Source of the DNA: Rhizobium album
Lineage (GTDB): Bacteria; Pseudomonadota; Alphaproteobacteria; Rhizobiales; Rhizobiaceae
Length of the DNA stretch: 64,000 bases
Direction of reading: 5' to 3'
Assembly (NCBI RefSeq): GCF_003122325.1
Contig: NZ_QFBC01000008.1
Coordinates: 124,001 to 188,000 of the forward strand
The notes beneath the pieces are model-generated. The model was not told where the DNA came from. It worked only from the letters and a program-made list of their open reading frames with translations, and made no database searches. The position numbers were made by a program, and so were the translations under genes. Every line of letters starts with the position of its first letter. Position 1 is the stretch's first letter. Positions 18,328 to 27,869 of the stretch are shown piece after piece.

Positions 18328-19583
18328 GGCGCATCCCTCCCGTTTTCGGCGGCGTCATGCGGCGCCCATTCGTAGACCATGGGCGACGTCTGCGGATAGG
18401 CGACGAAGGCGTCGCGTGTCCTGATCGGCGGCTGGCTGTAGCGCCGCCACAGGGCGAAGGCGGCAAAGAACGCCGCAAGGACGATGGCGTACCAGAAGAA
18501 GATGGCCGTGCCGAAAGGCGTGATACCCGTCGTCACGATCACCGGGCCGATCATGCCGCCGAAAGCCCAGATCAACAGCAGGTTCGAGGAAAGCGTGACG
18601 AATTCGCTGTCGTCCGCCCGGTCATTGGCATGGGCGACGCCGAGCGGATAAAAAATCTCGGAGATGCCGCCGAAAACGGAAAACAGCAGGATGAAGATCC
18701 AGAATGGCGTTGCCGGACCGGCGAAGAGGAAAGCGGTGCAGATCAGCGCCAGCCCGACGGCCAGCCACAGCATCATCACGCGCCGGTCCACGCGATCCGA
18801 GAGATAGCCGAGCGGAAATTGCAGGAAGAGTGCGCCAAGCTGGGTGGCGGCCATCAGCAGAACGATGGTCTGCTGCGAGAGTTTTAGCTCCAGCCCGTAG
18901 AGCGGGCCGATGGACGCGAAGGTCGAGGAGATCAGGCCGGTCATCAGGCAGGCGAGGGTGCCGATGGGCGAGATGCGGAAGGTGCGGAAAAGTTTCAGGC
19001 CGACGGGCACGTGCAATTGCGGCTCACCGACCCAGACCGCCGTCACCGGAATGAGCGCCAGCGCGTAGAACGCCGCCGTCAGCATCAGCATAGCGTCGCC
19101 CGCCGGGTCGATATTGGTCGCCAGAAGCTGGCCGAGGCCGTAGAACAGGCCGAGCAGCAGGACATAAAGCGTCAGGATGCGGCCGCGGTTCCTGTTGGCG
19201 ACCATGGCGTTCATCCAGCTTTCGATGACGACGGCCTGGCCGGCATTGGCAAAACCGATCACGGCCTGGATCGCCATGACGAAGGCGAGATGCGGATCGG
19301 TGCCGAGCGACAGGATGAGGACCGCCGAGCCCGCCGAGAGCGCCGCATAGGCCCTGACCTCACCGACGGAGCGGATGAGCCTGACCGAGCCGATGCAGCC
19401 GAGCAGGAAACCCGCGCCCTCCGCCGCGACGACGAGGCCGATCGCGTCCGGCCCATGGCCTTCCGCGACGAGCTTCAACGGCAGCAGCGTATGGAACAGC
19501 CCGGAGCCAACGGCATGCACGGCGCCGCCGGCCAGCGGCGAGGCGATGGAAAACCGTGACATGGCGGCGGTCGCGTCGCTCAT
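18324..19583 (-). CDS. MFS transporter
   Basis: Major facilitator with 12 predicted membrane helices in 419 residues. The loop between helices 8 and 9 contains GYLSDRVDRRVMM, the standard MFS signature. It sits between the TMADH-like flavoprotein (6 bp gap) and the CocE-type hydrolase (4-bp overlap), so it is made together with catabolic enzymes. It could import an additional substrate or export a product such as a demethylated amine. Substrate not recognised. Confidence 0.8.
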   Translation of the reverse strand: MSDATAAMSRFSIASPLAGGAVHAVGSGLFHTLLPLKLVAEGHGPDAIGLVVAAEGAGFLLGCIGSVRLIRSVGEVRAYAALSAGSAVLILSLGTDPHLAFVMAIQAVIGFANAGQAVVIESWMNAMVANRNRGRILTLYVLLLGLFYGLGQLLATNIDPAGDAMLMLTAAFYALALIPVTAVWVGEPQLHVPVGLKLFRTFRISPIGTLACLMTGLISSTFASIGPLYGLELKLSQQTIVLLMAATQLGALFLQFPLGYLSDRVDRRVMMLWLAVGLALICTAFLFAGPATPFWIFILLFSVFGGISEIFYPLGVAHANDRADDSEFVTLSSNLLLIWAFGGMIGPVIVTTGITPFGTAIFFWYAIVLAAFFAAFALWRRYSQPPIRTRDAFVAYPQTSPMVYEWAPHDAAENGRDAP

Positions 19584-19589
19584 GGCCGG

Positions 19590-21692
19590 TTACTCCGCCG
19601 CCTCGGCCCGGTCGAAACCCGGCTCGCAATCGGTGATCGGCATGTCACGCAGGTAATGCCGGCGGCCCTCGCGCTGGCCGAGTTCGCGCGCCGCCTTGTG
19701 GCCGCTATGCACCGCATGCGCGATCGCGCCCGGCGCCAGTCCGTCGCCGATCGTGACAACGCTGCGGATGCCTGCCGCTTCGAGATCGGCACGACGTGCC
19801 TCCACGGCATCCACCAGCGTCCGGCGCGGCAGCCGCAGGCCGACGATCAGCACGGAGCGGCAGGAAACGGCCGTCGTTTCACCGGTGAAGAGATGCGTCA
19901 GCGTCGCGGTCGTGCCGTCGAAGGCGGTCAGCATCTGCAGCGTCGTCACCGAGACATTTCGGCGGGCCAGCGCGCGGTGCACGAGCGGCAACTCGTTCGT
20001 CATGATGGTCCAGGCGGAGGCCTGGCCGGCCGGCGTGACATAGGAGACGGCGATGCCGCTGGCAGCCAGATGCTCGGTCAAGACGCCGCCGTAGTAATAA
20101 TTGTCGAAATCGAAGACCAGCGTCGGTCCTTCCGGCAGCCGCCCCGCGGCGATATCGTCGGGTGTGAAAACGGCGGGATGTTCGAGCGTGCCGACGGGGA
20201 TTTCCATCGAGGAATAGAGCATGCGCGTCCAGCGCGCGCCGGGTGCCAGCACCAGATGATCGGGTGCCAGATCGGTGATCTCGTCGACGCCGAGTTCGCT
20301 TTCGAGATACATCGAAACATTCGCCATTTCGGCCAGGCGGCCAAGCCGGTAATCGACGACGCGGTTCCAGGCAGAAAGCCCCGGCAAGGTCTTCTCGAAG
20401 GTCAGCCGTCCGCCCCAGGCGGCATTGCGGTCGGCGATCGTCACCTCATGGCCCTGGCGCGCTGCGGTCAGCGCGCATTCGAGGCCGGCCGGCCCGCCGC
20501 CGACAATAAGCACCTTTTCCGGCCGGCGCGCGATCGTCACCCGTTCGGGATGCCAGCCGCGGCGCCATTCCTCCCCGGCCGTGGGGTTTTGCGTACAGCG
20601 CACGGGAACGCCGTCGTGCCAGCTCGAAATGCAGATGTTGCAGCCGATGCATTCGCGGATTTCCTCGATGCGCCCCTCGCGGATCTTGGCCGGCAGGAAG
20701 GGATCGGCAATCGAGGGCCGCGCGCCGCCGATGAAATCCAGCACGCCGCGGCGGATCTGCGAGACCATCGTATCGGGCGAGGTGAAACGGCCGACGCCGA
20801 CGACAGGCTTGTCCGTCATGCGCTTGACGAAATCGATCGCCGGTTCGTGGCTGCCTTCGCCGGTGAAGCGCGAGGCGGAACAGTCCGTCGGGCTCGAATC
20901 CATCTTCACGTCGAAGAGATCGGCATGATCGGACAGAAGGGCGACCAGCGCATGCGCTTCGGATTCGTGGTGTTTTCCCGGCCGGCCGCGCAGCTCCTCC
21001 AGGCTGACGCGCAACGCCACGCCACAATCCATGCCCACGGCGTCGCGCGTGACCTCCAGCATTTCGCGCACGAAACGCACGCGGTTTTCGATGCCGCCGC
21101 CATATTCGTCGCTGCGGTGATTGTATTCCGGCAGCAGGAATTCGTAGCCGAGATACCCCATGCCGGCATAGACGTAGACGATGTCGAAGCCGGCGGTCCG
21201 CGCGTTGCGCGCGCCCTCCGCCTGCCAGCGCAGCACGTCGCGGATGTCCGAGCGGTCCATGCTTTTCGGCCGGAGATTGCCCATGAAGCCGACATGGGTC
21301 GCCATCCACGGCACGCCGGAGGGCGAAAGCGGCGGCAGGCGGCTGGCGCGGTTCATCACGGAAGCGCCGCCATGCCACAGCTCTACACCGGCCAGCGCGC
21401 CGTGGCGGTGCACGGCGTCGGTCATCAGCGCATGGGCCTGGATGTCGTTCTTGTCCCAGAGGGTCGCGAAGGGCAGCGGCGCGTCGTCGGAGGTCTGGTC
21501 GATCGAGCAGGCACCGGTGCAGATGACGCCCCAGCCGCCTTCCGCCTTGGTCTCGCGGAAGGCCGCGCGTACCCGCGGCAGGGCATTGGTCATGCCGCTG
21601 GCATGCGGCACCTGGTATAAGCGGTTCGGCGCCGTGACCGGGCCGATGCGCACAGGTTGAAACAGCACGTCATATCGCGAATCCCGCGCCAT
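19590..21692 (-). CDS. TMADH-family FMN/4Fe-4S/FAD-type amine oxidoreductase, substrate unknown
   Basis: 700-residue protein with the architecture of trimethylamine/dimethylamine dehydrogenase: OYE-like FMN barrel (1 to about 370), a 4Fe-4S motif CIGCNIC plus Cys in PVRCTQN, then an FAD/NAD-like domain with VLIVGGGPAGLECA. Similarity to TMADH is strong (ARPSIADPFLP, AGEEWRRGWHPE). By alignment from memory, however, the FMN-linking Cys30 is Ala31 here, Tyr60 and Trp264 of the aromatic substrate bowl are gone, and His172 is Met, while Trp355 remains. So it is unlikely to be a true TMADH; N-demethylation of another methylated amine is the simplest guess. Start at 21692 has GAGGA before it. First gene of the nine-gene operon. 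Confidence 0.82.
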   Translation of the reverse strand: MARDSRYDVLFQPVRIGPVTAPNRLYQVPHASGMTNALPRVRAAFRETKAEGGWGVICTGACSIDQTSDDAPLPFATLWDKNDIQAHALMTDAVHRHGALAGVELWHGGASVMNRASRLPPLSPSGVPWMATHVGFMGNLRPKSMDRSDIRDVLRWQAEGARNARTAGFDIVYVYAGMGYLGYEFLLPEYNHRSDEYGGGIENRVRFVREMLEVTRDAVGMDCGVALRVSLEELRGRPGKHHESEAHALVALLSDHADLFDVKMDSSPTDCSASRFTGEGSHEPAIDFVKRMTDKPVVGVGRFTSPDTMVSQIRRGVLDFIGGARPSIADPFLPAKIREGRIEEIRECIGCNICISSWHDGVPVRCTQNPTAGEEWRRGWHPERVTIARRPEKVLIVGGGPAGLECALTAARQGHEVTIADRNAAWGGRLTFEKTLPGLSAWNRVVDYRLGRLAEMANVSMYLESELGVDEITDLAPDHLVLAPGARWTRMLYSSMEIPVGTLEHPAVFTPDDIAAGRLPEGPTLVFDFDNYYYGGVLTEHLAASGIAVSYVTPAGQASAWTIMTNELPLVHRALARRNVSVTTLQMLTAFDGTTATLTHLFTGETTAVSCRSVLIVGLRLPRRTLVDAVEARRADLEAAGIRSVVTIGDGLAPGAIAHAVHSGHKAARELGQREGRRHYLRDMPITDCEPGFDRAEAAE

Positions 21693-21909
21693 GCTTTTAT
21701 TCCTCGTTCCCCGCCCGCCTGTTTTCGGCGGGTCATTGGCAACAAGCATAGGCACGGAAGCAGCCATTCGGCAAGAGAAATTATAAGATCGTATAGCAAG
21801 AAAAGAAAATTATTTATTATCATATGTTTGCGTGATATGGATATCGGTGTTGATGGCGCTGTTATCGGTGGATCACGAAAGATGGTCCGGCGCGCGCCGG
21901 TGGGAGGTT

Positions 21910-22554
21910 ATGCTTTTGGCAAAGCAGTCAGTGGCGAAGGGAAGGGCGCGGTTTCGACGCGAGGCTCCCGAGGACAGGCGGCGCCAGCTCGGAGAGGCGG
22001 CCCTGCGTTGCATTGTCAAGCACGGCAATGCCGGCGTGTCCGTTCGCCAGATCGCGGCGGAAGCGGGGGTGACCCAAGGCCTGATCACCCATCATTTTGG
22101 CGAGATCAACGAACTCGTCGCCTATGCGTTCGACATCATGTCGGCCGGCATACTACAGGTGCTGATGAAAGGGGTGGAAGAGGCAGAGCCGACGCCGCAG
22201 AAGCGGCTCGACAGTTTCATCGAGCTGTCTTTCTCGCCGTTGCTGTTCGACCGCGACGTGCTCGGTGTCTGGGTGGTGTTCTGGGGCCTGATCCTGCATT
22301 CGCCGCGCATGAGCGCCTCGCAGCAGGGGGAATATTCCGACTACGTCGTCACCGTGGAGGGGCTTCTCCGCGATCTGGCCCAAGACGAAGGTTTTTCCAT
22401 CGGAGACATCCGGCTGACGGCCATTGCATTCACCGCGCTTCTCGACGGGCTCTGGCTCGCCTGGTGCTTGAACCCTGCTTCCTTCAAGCCCGAGCAGGGC
22501 GTTCAGCTGTGCCGCAACTGGGTCGAAGGGCTGCGCCGCGGCGCTTACGGCTGA
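21910..22554 (+). CDS. TetR-family regulator, BetI-like
   Basis: About 214 residues. N-terminal TetR helix-turn-helix (VSVRQIAAEAGVTQGLITHH) and a C-terminal domain resembling that of the choline-responsive repressor BetI (WLAWCLNPASF-type ending). The start is uncertain: ATG 21910 has GGAGG only 2 nt before it, TTG 21916 has ideal spacing, and ATG 21832 is also in frame. It is divergent from the nine-gene operon that begins at 21692 and most probably represses it, with a quaternary or methylated amine as a plausible effector. Confidence 0.83.
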   Translation: MLLAKQSVAKGRARFRREAPEDRRRQLGEAALRCIVKHGNAGVSVRQIAAEAGVTQGLITHHFGEINELVAYAFDIMSAGILQVLMKGVEEAEPTPQKRLDSFIELSFSPLLFDRDVLGVWVVFWGLILHSPRMSASQQGEYSDYVVTVEGLLRDLAQDEGFSIGDIRLTAIAFTALLDGLWLAWCLNPASFKPEQGVQLCRNWVEGLRRGAYG

Positions 22555-22576
22555 TGCGTGGAAAGGGCACGTGCCC

Positions 22577-23551
22577 TCAGCCGAAGCGCTGGAGCGCCAG
22601 GGTGAAGAGGTCGGTATCGACATTGCCGCCGGAGGCAACCGCGATCACGCTGTCGCGATCGATGGCGGCGCCATGGAAGAGGGCCGCTGCGAGGGCGACC
22701 GCACCGCCGGGTTCCACGATGATTTTTAATCGCTTGAAAGCGAGTGCCATGGCGCGGAGGACCTCTTCGTCGGTGACGGCGAAGCCGGTCCCTGCGAGGC
22801 GTTTCAGGATGGGAAAGGTGATCTTGCCCGGTTGCGGCGTAACGATCGCATCGCAGATCGAGCCGCTCATCGCGGTATTGCGCACGATCTGCCCGGCCCT
22901 CAGCGAACGTGCCGTGTCGTCAAAACCTTCCGGCTCGCAGGTGCGCACGGTCAAGTCCGGCGCGGTGGCCTCAAGGGCAAGCGCGATGCCCGAACTGAGC
23001 CCGCCACCACCACATGGCACCAGCACATCGGCGGCCGTGATGCCTTCCTCTTGCGCCTGCTCGGCGATTTCGAGGCCGCTCGTCCCCTGGCCGGCGATGA
23101 CCAGCGGTTCGTCGTAGGGCCGGATCAGTGTCAGGCCGCGCTCTTCGGAAAGCCGGGCGCCAAGGGCATCGCGATCTTCCGTGCCGCGCTCATAGAGAAC
23201 GACCTCGGCCCCGAAGGCGCGGGTGTTGTCGATCTTCAGCTTCGGCGCGTCGGCGGGCATGATGATGACGGACGCAACGCCGTGTCGCGTCGCGGCGAGG
23301 GCGACGCCCTGTGCATGGTTTCCCGACGAGAAGGCGATCACGCCGCGGCGGCGCATGGCCGGATCCAGCCCCGAAAGCGCCGACCAGCCGCCACGGAACT
23401 TGAAGGAGCCGGTATGCTGAAGGCATTCCGCCTTCACGAACACCCGCCGTCCCGCCACCTCGTCCAGGAAGGGCGACGACAGCAGCGGCGTCCGCCGGAC
23501 ACGGCCTTTCAGGCGGGATCTTGCGGCGACGATCATTTCGATGGATGTCAT
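22577..23551 (-). CDS. PLP-dependent threonine/serine dehydratase-type enzyme
   Basis: Fold-type II PLP enzyme of 324 residues. The lysine binding PLP is in HTGSFKFRGG, the phosphate-binding glycine loop is PCGGGGLSSG and SSGNHAQG is conserved, as in threonine dehydratases and serine racemases. There is no C-terminal ACT domain, so it is the catabolic, non-allosteric form; hydroxyaspartate ammonia-lyase is an alternative. ATG 23551 has GGAAAG upstream; an ATG 36 bp earlier lacks a site. Convergent with the TetR gene, with a GGGCACGTGCCC palindrome (22565-22576) between the stops. Confidence 0.83.
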   Translation of the reverse strand: MTSIEMIVAARSRLKGRVRRTPLLSSPFLDEVAGRRVFVKAECLQHTGSFKFRGGWSALSGLDPAMRRRGVIAFSSGNHAQGVALAATRHGVASVIIMPADAPKLKIDNTRAFGAEVVLYERGTEDRDALGARLSEERGLTLIRPYDEPLVIAGQGTSGLEIAEQAQEEGITAADVLVPCGGGGLSSGIALALEATAPDLTVRTCEPEGFDDTARSLRAGQIVRNTAMSGSICDAIVTPQPGKITFPILKRLAGTGFAVTDEEVLRAMALAFKRLKIIVEPGGAVALAAALFHGAAIDRDSVIAVASGGNVDTDLFTLALQRFG

Positions 23552-24147
23552 GGAGAGCGCTTTCCGGTGATGCGGTGCCCGTTTCATAGAATGCGGCCGC
23601 GCCGTTGAAAACGCCCCTTCTTGTCACGGTGACAAGAGGGCTCCGTTCAAATACGGCGCCCTCAGGCCGACGGAGCTTTAGGGGCCGGGGCGGCGGTTGT
23701 CGTGCCTCATGGTGATGGCTGCACGCAATGCATCCAGGGTCGCGGCCAACGCCAGGCCGGCCGTCAGCACACGTTCCGGAGGGCTCTGGCGTCACCTGCA
23801 TCTGGCGCTTCGAGCCGCGACGGGAAGATTGCGCCGCGCCGCAGACGCCATGACTTCCGCAGTCTCGATTGTGTTATCGAAAGTTTTGATTAAGCATAGG
23901 CGGTCTTTCGTAGGGCCAGCCGTCCCCCCTTTTCATGGGAGGCGTGCCCACGTAGCGTGCTGTGCGCCGAAGCTCATTTTCCAAAGTGTGGAGCGAAAAG
24001 ACGCGCAGCCGGCGCCGGTGAGGGACGCCGATACGAGGAGAGTGTCGCCTCTATGCCTGTTCATCCGGTATGGAACGAATTGCCGGGAGTTAACCAAAGA
24101 GAAATCGTTCGCTGGGCAGAATTGACCTCAATCAAGATGAGAACCCA
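23552..24147. other. Intergenic region, nothing recognised
   Basis: About 600 bp between the divergent PLP-enzyme and LuxR genes. Short open frames are present on both strands but have poor ribosome sites and no familiar composition. The stretch 23870-23940 is less GC-rich and may hold the luxR promoter. No RNA gene or repeat recognised. Confidence 0.5.
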
Positions 24148-24882
24148 ATGCCGATAACCCCGTTGTCTGTCGTTGCACCCAATGCGCTCGACGATTTTCA
24201 AGATTTGCGCTCAGTACCCCCTCACAGACATTTCGGGCGCATCGATGCGATCGACAGGTTCCGGCTCGCCGTTCCGTTCGATTACATCTACATCAGCGGA
24301 TTGGACGTCGACCATTATCGGTTCGGAATCGGTGTTTCGGTCGACACCGACATGCCGCCTGCCTTCGTGGATGCATATATCGCAGACAGGCTCGCCGCGA
24401 AGGACCCTTTCGTGCGGGCAGCCAGGACGTCGCGAACTCCATTGAGGGAGGCGGATGTCTATGCCAATTCACCAGCGCCGCGCCGGCTGCAATATCTTAC
24501 ACAGACATTCGCGATCGAGAACCGAACCTTCTTCCCGATCATGCGAGGCGAGGTCGTGTACGGCGGGGTCTGCGTCACCCGCACCACGCCATTTGATCCA
24601 AACGAGATGAAATTTCTCGAACTGGCTGCGCCTTGCCTGCATCGCGCTGTCACCCGTCCGCTCATGGAGAGGTTCGCCGCCCAGCAAATGAAGCTGACCA
24701 AGGGTGAAATCGTCTGCCTGTCGGCTGCAAGCCTGGGTTTTACGAGCGAAGAGATCGCATCGCAGTCCGGCTATCAGAGCGATACCGTCAACAGCTATAT
24801 CAAGAACGCCACCAAGAAGCTCGGCGCTTCGAACAGATCCCAGGCAATCGCCGAGGCCATTCGCCGGCGCTTGATCGACTGA
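24148..24882 (+). CDS. LuxR-family regulator with autoinducer-type domain (LuxR solo)
   Basis: 244 residues: an N-terminal autoinducer-binding-type domain (about 20-170) and a C-terminal LuxR/GerE helix-turn-helix (about 180-240, LTKGEIVCLSAASLGFTSEE). No luxI-type synthase is in the window. By memory-based alignment with TraR, Asp70-Pro71 (KDPFV) and Tyr61 are kept, but Trp57 is Phe, Trp85 is not aromatic and Gly113 is replaced, so it may sense something other than an acyl-homoserine lactone. It is next to chemotaxis and c-di-GMP genes, where LuxR solos such as VisN/VisR act in rhizobia, but it is not clearly one of those. Confidence 0.82.
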   Translation: MPITPLSVVAPNALDDFQDLRSVPPHRHFGRIDAIDRFRLAVPFDYIYISGLDVDHYRFGIGVSVDTDMPPAFVDAYIADRLAAKDPFVRAARTSRTPLREADVYANSPAPRRLQYLTQTFAIENRTFFPIMRGEVVYGGVCVTRTTPFDPNEMKFLELAAPCLHRAVTRPLMERFAAQQMKLTKGEIVCLSAASLGFTSEEIASQSGYQSDTVNSYIKNATKKLGASNRSQAIAEAIRRRLID

Positions 24883-24886
24883 GAAC

Positions 24887-24920
24887 CGGCGGCGCCGCTT
24901 TCTGCGCAGCGCCGCCGTTT
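24887..24920. terminator. Terminator between luxR-type gene and chemoreceptor gene
   Basis: Perfect 9-bp stem CGGCGGCGC / GCGCCGCCG with a 13-nt loop and TTT after it, exactly between the two convergent stops. It can serve both directions. Confidence 0.75.
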
Positions 24921-24925
24921 CGCCA

Positions 24926-26854
24926 TCAAAACTCTTGCCAGTCGTCCTGCCTTGCGGCGACGGCCGTGTTGCCGACGAAAGCTTTCGCCAGGCGCCGGTT
25001 GATTTCCCTCACCGGCAAGGAAGCAGTATCGGACTTGCCACGGAAAGCAACCGCTGCGACATGCGCATCCCGATGGGACAGCTTGAAGAGTTGCAGAAGT
25101 TCGTTGAGCGACCCCACTTCGCGGGACAGACTGTGCGTCGCGGCAGTCGTCTCTTCGACCATTGCGGCATTCTTCTGGGTATCCTGGTCCATCTGGTTGA
25201 CGGCGGAGTTGATCTGCTGCAGTCCAGACGACTGCTCCTGCGCCGCCTCGGCGATGGCGGCAACATGCCGGTTGATCTCCTGCACCTCCGAGACGATCGC
25301 AGCGAGCGTCCGGCCCGTGTCCGCAACGAGCTGGACCCCTTCCGAAACCTGCGTTTCCGAAGTGTTGATCAACGCCTTGATCTCTTTTGCCGCCTTGGCC
25401 GAACGCTGTGCCAGTTCCCTGACTTCCTGGGCAACGACCGCAAAGCCCTTTCCAGCCTCACCTGCGCGAGCCGCTTCGACCCCGGCGTTCAATGCCAGCA
25501 GATTGGTCTGGAAGGCGATCTCGTCGATCACGCCGATGATGTTGCTGATCTCGCGAGAGGACTTCTCTATCTGCTCCATCGCGCTGACCGCCCGCCGAAC
25601 CACTTCACCGGAATGCTCGGCGTGGCGTCGAGCCCCAACGACCAACTCTCCCGCCTCCCGGGCGCGCTTGGCTGTATCCTTGACGACGGTCGTGATTTCC
25701 TCGAGAGCGGCTGCGGTTTCCTCGACGGCCGCCGCTTGCTGCTCACTTCGTTTCGCCAGGTCGTCGGTCGCGGCCTTGATCTCGTTTGCACCGGCATCGA
25801 TACCGCGCGCGTTCTCTGAGACACGACGCAACGCGTCCTGGAGCTTCTCGGCGGAACTGTTGAAATCGCCACGGACAGGATCGAGCGTCGTCGTGAACGG
25901 TGTGTCGATCCGATAGGAGACGTCGCCTCCGGAAAGCTTGGACAGGCCGTCGGCGAGACTGTCGACGGCAAATTTCACCTCGGCGGCTTCCCTTGCCTTC
26001 TGGGCTTCGCTTTCCAGCCGCTGGGTTTCGCTTCGGCTGCGGGCTTGCTCGGCGTCATGTTCAAGGCGCACACGCTCGATTGCATTTTCGCGGAAGACTT
26101 GCACGGCGCCCGCCATGGCGCCGATTTCGTCGCCTCGTTCTGTGAACGGCACCGCGCCCTGGGCATCCCCGCCAGCGAGCTTGCGCATCACATCGGTAAT
26201 CCGCTGGATCGGGTTGGCCACGCGCGCGACGACTAGATAGATGCCGAACAGGCTGATCAGAATGGCGATGGAGGCGATGCCGAGAGAAACGAAGAAGGCC
26301 TGGTTTGCTGCCTGATCCGCGGCTGTTATCTCTGTGCCGGTCTCTTTCATGATGAAGGCGACGAGCTCGGCGATCTTTTCGTTCGTCTGCGCTGCGATCG
26401 GCTTCATCTGGGTGTTGAACAATGTCCGGGCGCCTTCGAGGTCATGATTCCTGATGCGCTCCAGATAGGGTGCGCTGCCGGCGATGTAGGCTTCTGCCAA
26501 TGAGCGGATATCGCCGATCAGCTTTCGCCCGGTCGGAGAGAAGACGCCTGCCTCGTATTTCGTCAGGGACTGATCGAGTTTGACCTTCGCCGCTTCGAAA
26601 GACTGTGATTCCGCCGCAAATTCGTCTGCTTCGGTCACCAGCGCAAATCTTGCCAGACCAAGACGGATATCAGCGAAATCGCTCTTCACCTCACGCGAGG
26701 AGAGCAATCGCTCGATCCAGAAGTTGCCGACCTTTTCCGCGGATGCGGTAATCGAGTAAATATTCCGGAGGGCTACGAAGGAGAAAAGAGCGACAACCAC
26801 GATGATCGCGCTCATAAGCGTGATGAGAGCCGTCTTGATAGTCATGTTTTTCAT
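24926..26854 (-). CDS. Methyl-accepting chemotaxis protein with CheR-tether C-terminus
   Basis: Chemoreceptor of 642 residues. First membrane helix about 8-30, periplasmic four-helix-type sensor (about 31-190), second helix about 190-212, HAMP, a second HAMP-like linker and a long coiled-coil signalling domain containing [18 protein letters not shown], the CheA/CheW-binding hairpin tip. The protein ends DDWQEF, matching the xWxxF tether that docks CheR methyltransferase in other bacteria. The ligand is unknown. The gene is monocistronic and convergent with the LuxR solo. Confidence 0.92.
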   Translation of the reverse strand: MKNMTIKTALITLMSAIIVVVALFSFVALRNIYSITASAEKVGNFWIERLLSSREVKSDFADIRLGLARFALVTEADEFAAESQSFEAAKVKLDQSLTKYEAGVFSPTGRKLIGDIRSLAEAYIAGSAPYLERIRNHDLEGARTLFNTQMKPIAAQTNEKIAELVAFIMKETGTEITAADQAANQAFFVSLGIASIAILISLFGIYLVVARVANPIQRITDVMRKLAGGDAQGAVPFTERGDEIGAMAGAVQVFRENAIERVRLEHDAEQARSRSETQRLESEAQKAREAAEVKFAVDSLADGLSKLSGGDVSYRIDTPFTTTLDPVRGDFNSSAEKLQDALRRVSENARGIDAGANEIKAATDDLAKRSEQQAAAVEETAAALEEITTVVKDTAKRAREAGELVVGARRHAEHSGEVVRRAVSAMEQIEKSSREISNIIGVIDEIAFQTNLLALNAGVEAARAGEAGKGFAVVAQEVRELAQRSAKAAKEIKALINTSETQVSEGVQLVADTGRTLAAIVSEVQEINRHVAAIAEAAQEQSSGLQQINSAVNQMDQDTQKNAAMVEETTAATHSLSREVGSLNELLQLFKLSHRDAHVAAVAFRGKSDTASLPVREINRRLAKAFVGNTAVAARQDDWQEF

Positions 26855-27353
26855 GGCAGTGCACTACTCGGTACAGGAGCACATCATTGTGCGGGGAGAG
26901 GGTGGACACGCAGGTGCGTGGCAATCGATTTTATGCCGGAGCTATCTGCCGCGCAGACATGCGGCGTACGATGCAGCCTGATGCTGCAAGACCACGTGAA
27001 AGGGCTGACCTGCTCGTGGCAACCGGATTTTTGCAGATTTATCGACAGACCACTTTGCGCAAGATCAAACAACTCGGACTATTCGCCGGCGGCCAACCGA
27101 CTTTCATTCAACGAACATGTCATGTTTTTTGTCATATCGCTCAAATCGTAAACAGCTTATTTAAACTCCGTAAAACTTTATGCCCTAATTTTTGGGTTGT
27201 CCCAGCCTGAAAGGGTCAAGCCGGCATGACGCCGGCGCTCTCGCAGTCCCGCGAGATCGAGCGGACCGCTGATCAACAAGAGGCTCCAGCCGAACCTTGG
27301 GCAGTCGTGACCGGCTGCGCAGAGATGCTTCCGTCCGTTCCTTGCGAGGCCCC
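26855..27353. other. Intergenic region upstream of two divergent signalling genes
   Basis: About 500 bp between the chemoreceptor gene (minus) and the SUOX-fold protein gene (plus). A 13-bp palindrome AACATGTCATGTT (27114-27126) lies in an AT-rich patch (27100-27200) and is a candidate regulator site. No gene or RNA recognised. Confidence 0.45.
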
Positions 27354-27869
27354 ATGAATGCCCTATCCAAATTGACTGCAACCATTCTGGCGGTCGCCAG
27401 CTTCACAATCGCATCGCCGGCTCGCGCACTCGACAAGCCGACAGGCGACGTCATTCTCACGGTCCGCGGACCGGACCTGAAAAACGCAAATGCCGGCGAT
27501 ACGGCACAGTTCGACCGGGACATGCTGCAGGCCCTGGAAAAACGCACCGGCGCGATGGAGACACCTTGGACATCGGGCAAGGTCGAATTTTCGGGACCGC
27601 TTCTGCGTGCAGTCCTTTCCGCCGCAGGCGCGCACGGGCAAAAGCTCAAGATCATCGCGCTCAACGACTACTCCGCCGAGATCCCGTACGAAGACGCCAC
27701 CAAGCTCGACACGATGCTGGCCCTGACGATGAACGGCAAGGACATGTCCGTCCGTGACAAAGGCCCGCTTTTTCTCGTCTACCCCTTCGATCTGGACCCA
27801 AGCCTCTTCAACGAGAAATATTTCGCGCGCTCCGTCTGGCAGATCAAGGAAATCGAGGTTTCGGAGTGA
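27354..27869 (+). CDS. Periplasmic SUOX/YedY-fold protein lacking cysteine
   Basis: 171 residues with a signal peptide (cleavage after PARA, before LDKPTG). The mature part resembles the oxidoreductase molybdopterin-binding domain (SUOX/YedY fold): FSGPLLRAVLSAAG, LNDYSAEIPYED, MLALTMNGKDMS and GPLFLVYPF. Members that bind molybdenum ligate it through a cysteine, but this protein has no cysteine, so it is probably a binding or sensory domain. It overlaps the histidine kinase gene by 4 bp (GTGA), which suggests it feeds a signal to the kinase's periplasmic domain. ATG 27354 has GAGG close by. Confidence 0.72.
   Translation: MNALSKLTATILAVASFTIASPARALDKPTGDVILTVRGPDLKNANAGDTAQFDRDMLQALEKRTGAMETPWTSGKVEFSGPLLRAVLSAAGAHGQKLKIIALNDYSAEIPYEDATKLDTMLALTMNGKDMSVRDKGPLFLVYPFDLDPSLFNEKYFARSVWQIKEIEVSE

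Noticed and set aside
16262-18478. 738-codon frame overlapping the CocE-type hydrolase on the same strand
   Set aside because: Arg/Ala/Pro-rich alternate frame; the hydrolase frame carries the catalytic signatures and proper operon overlap.
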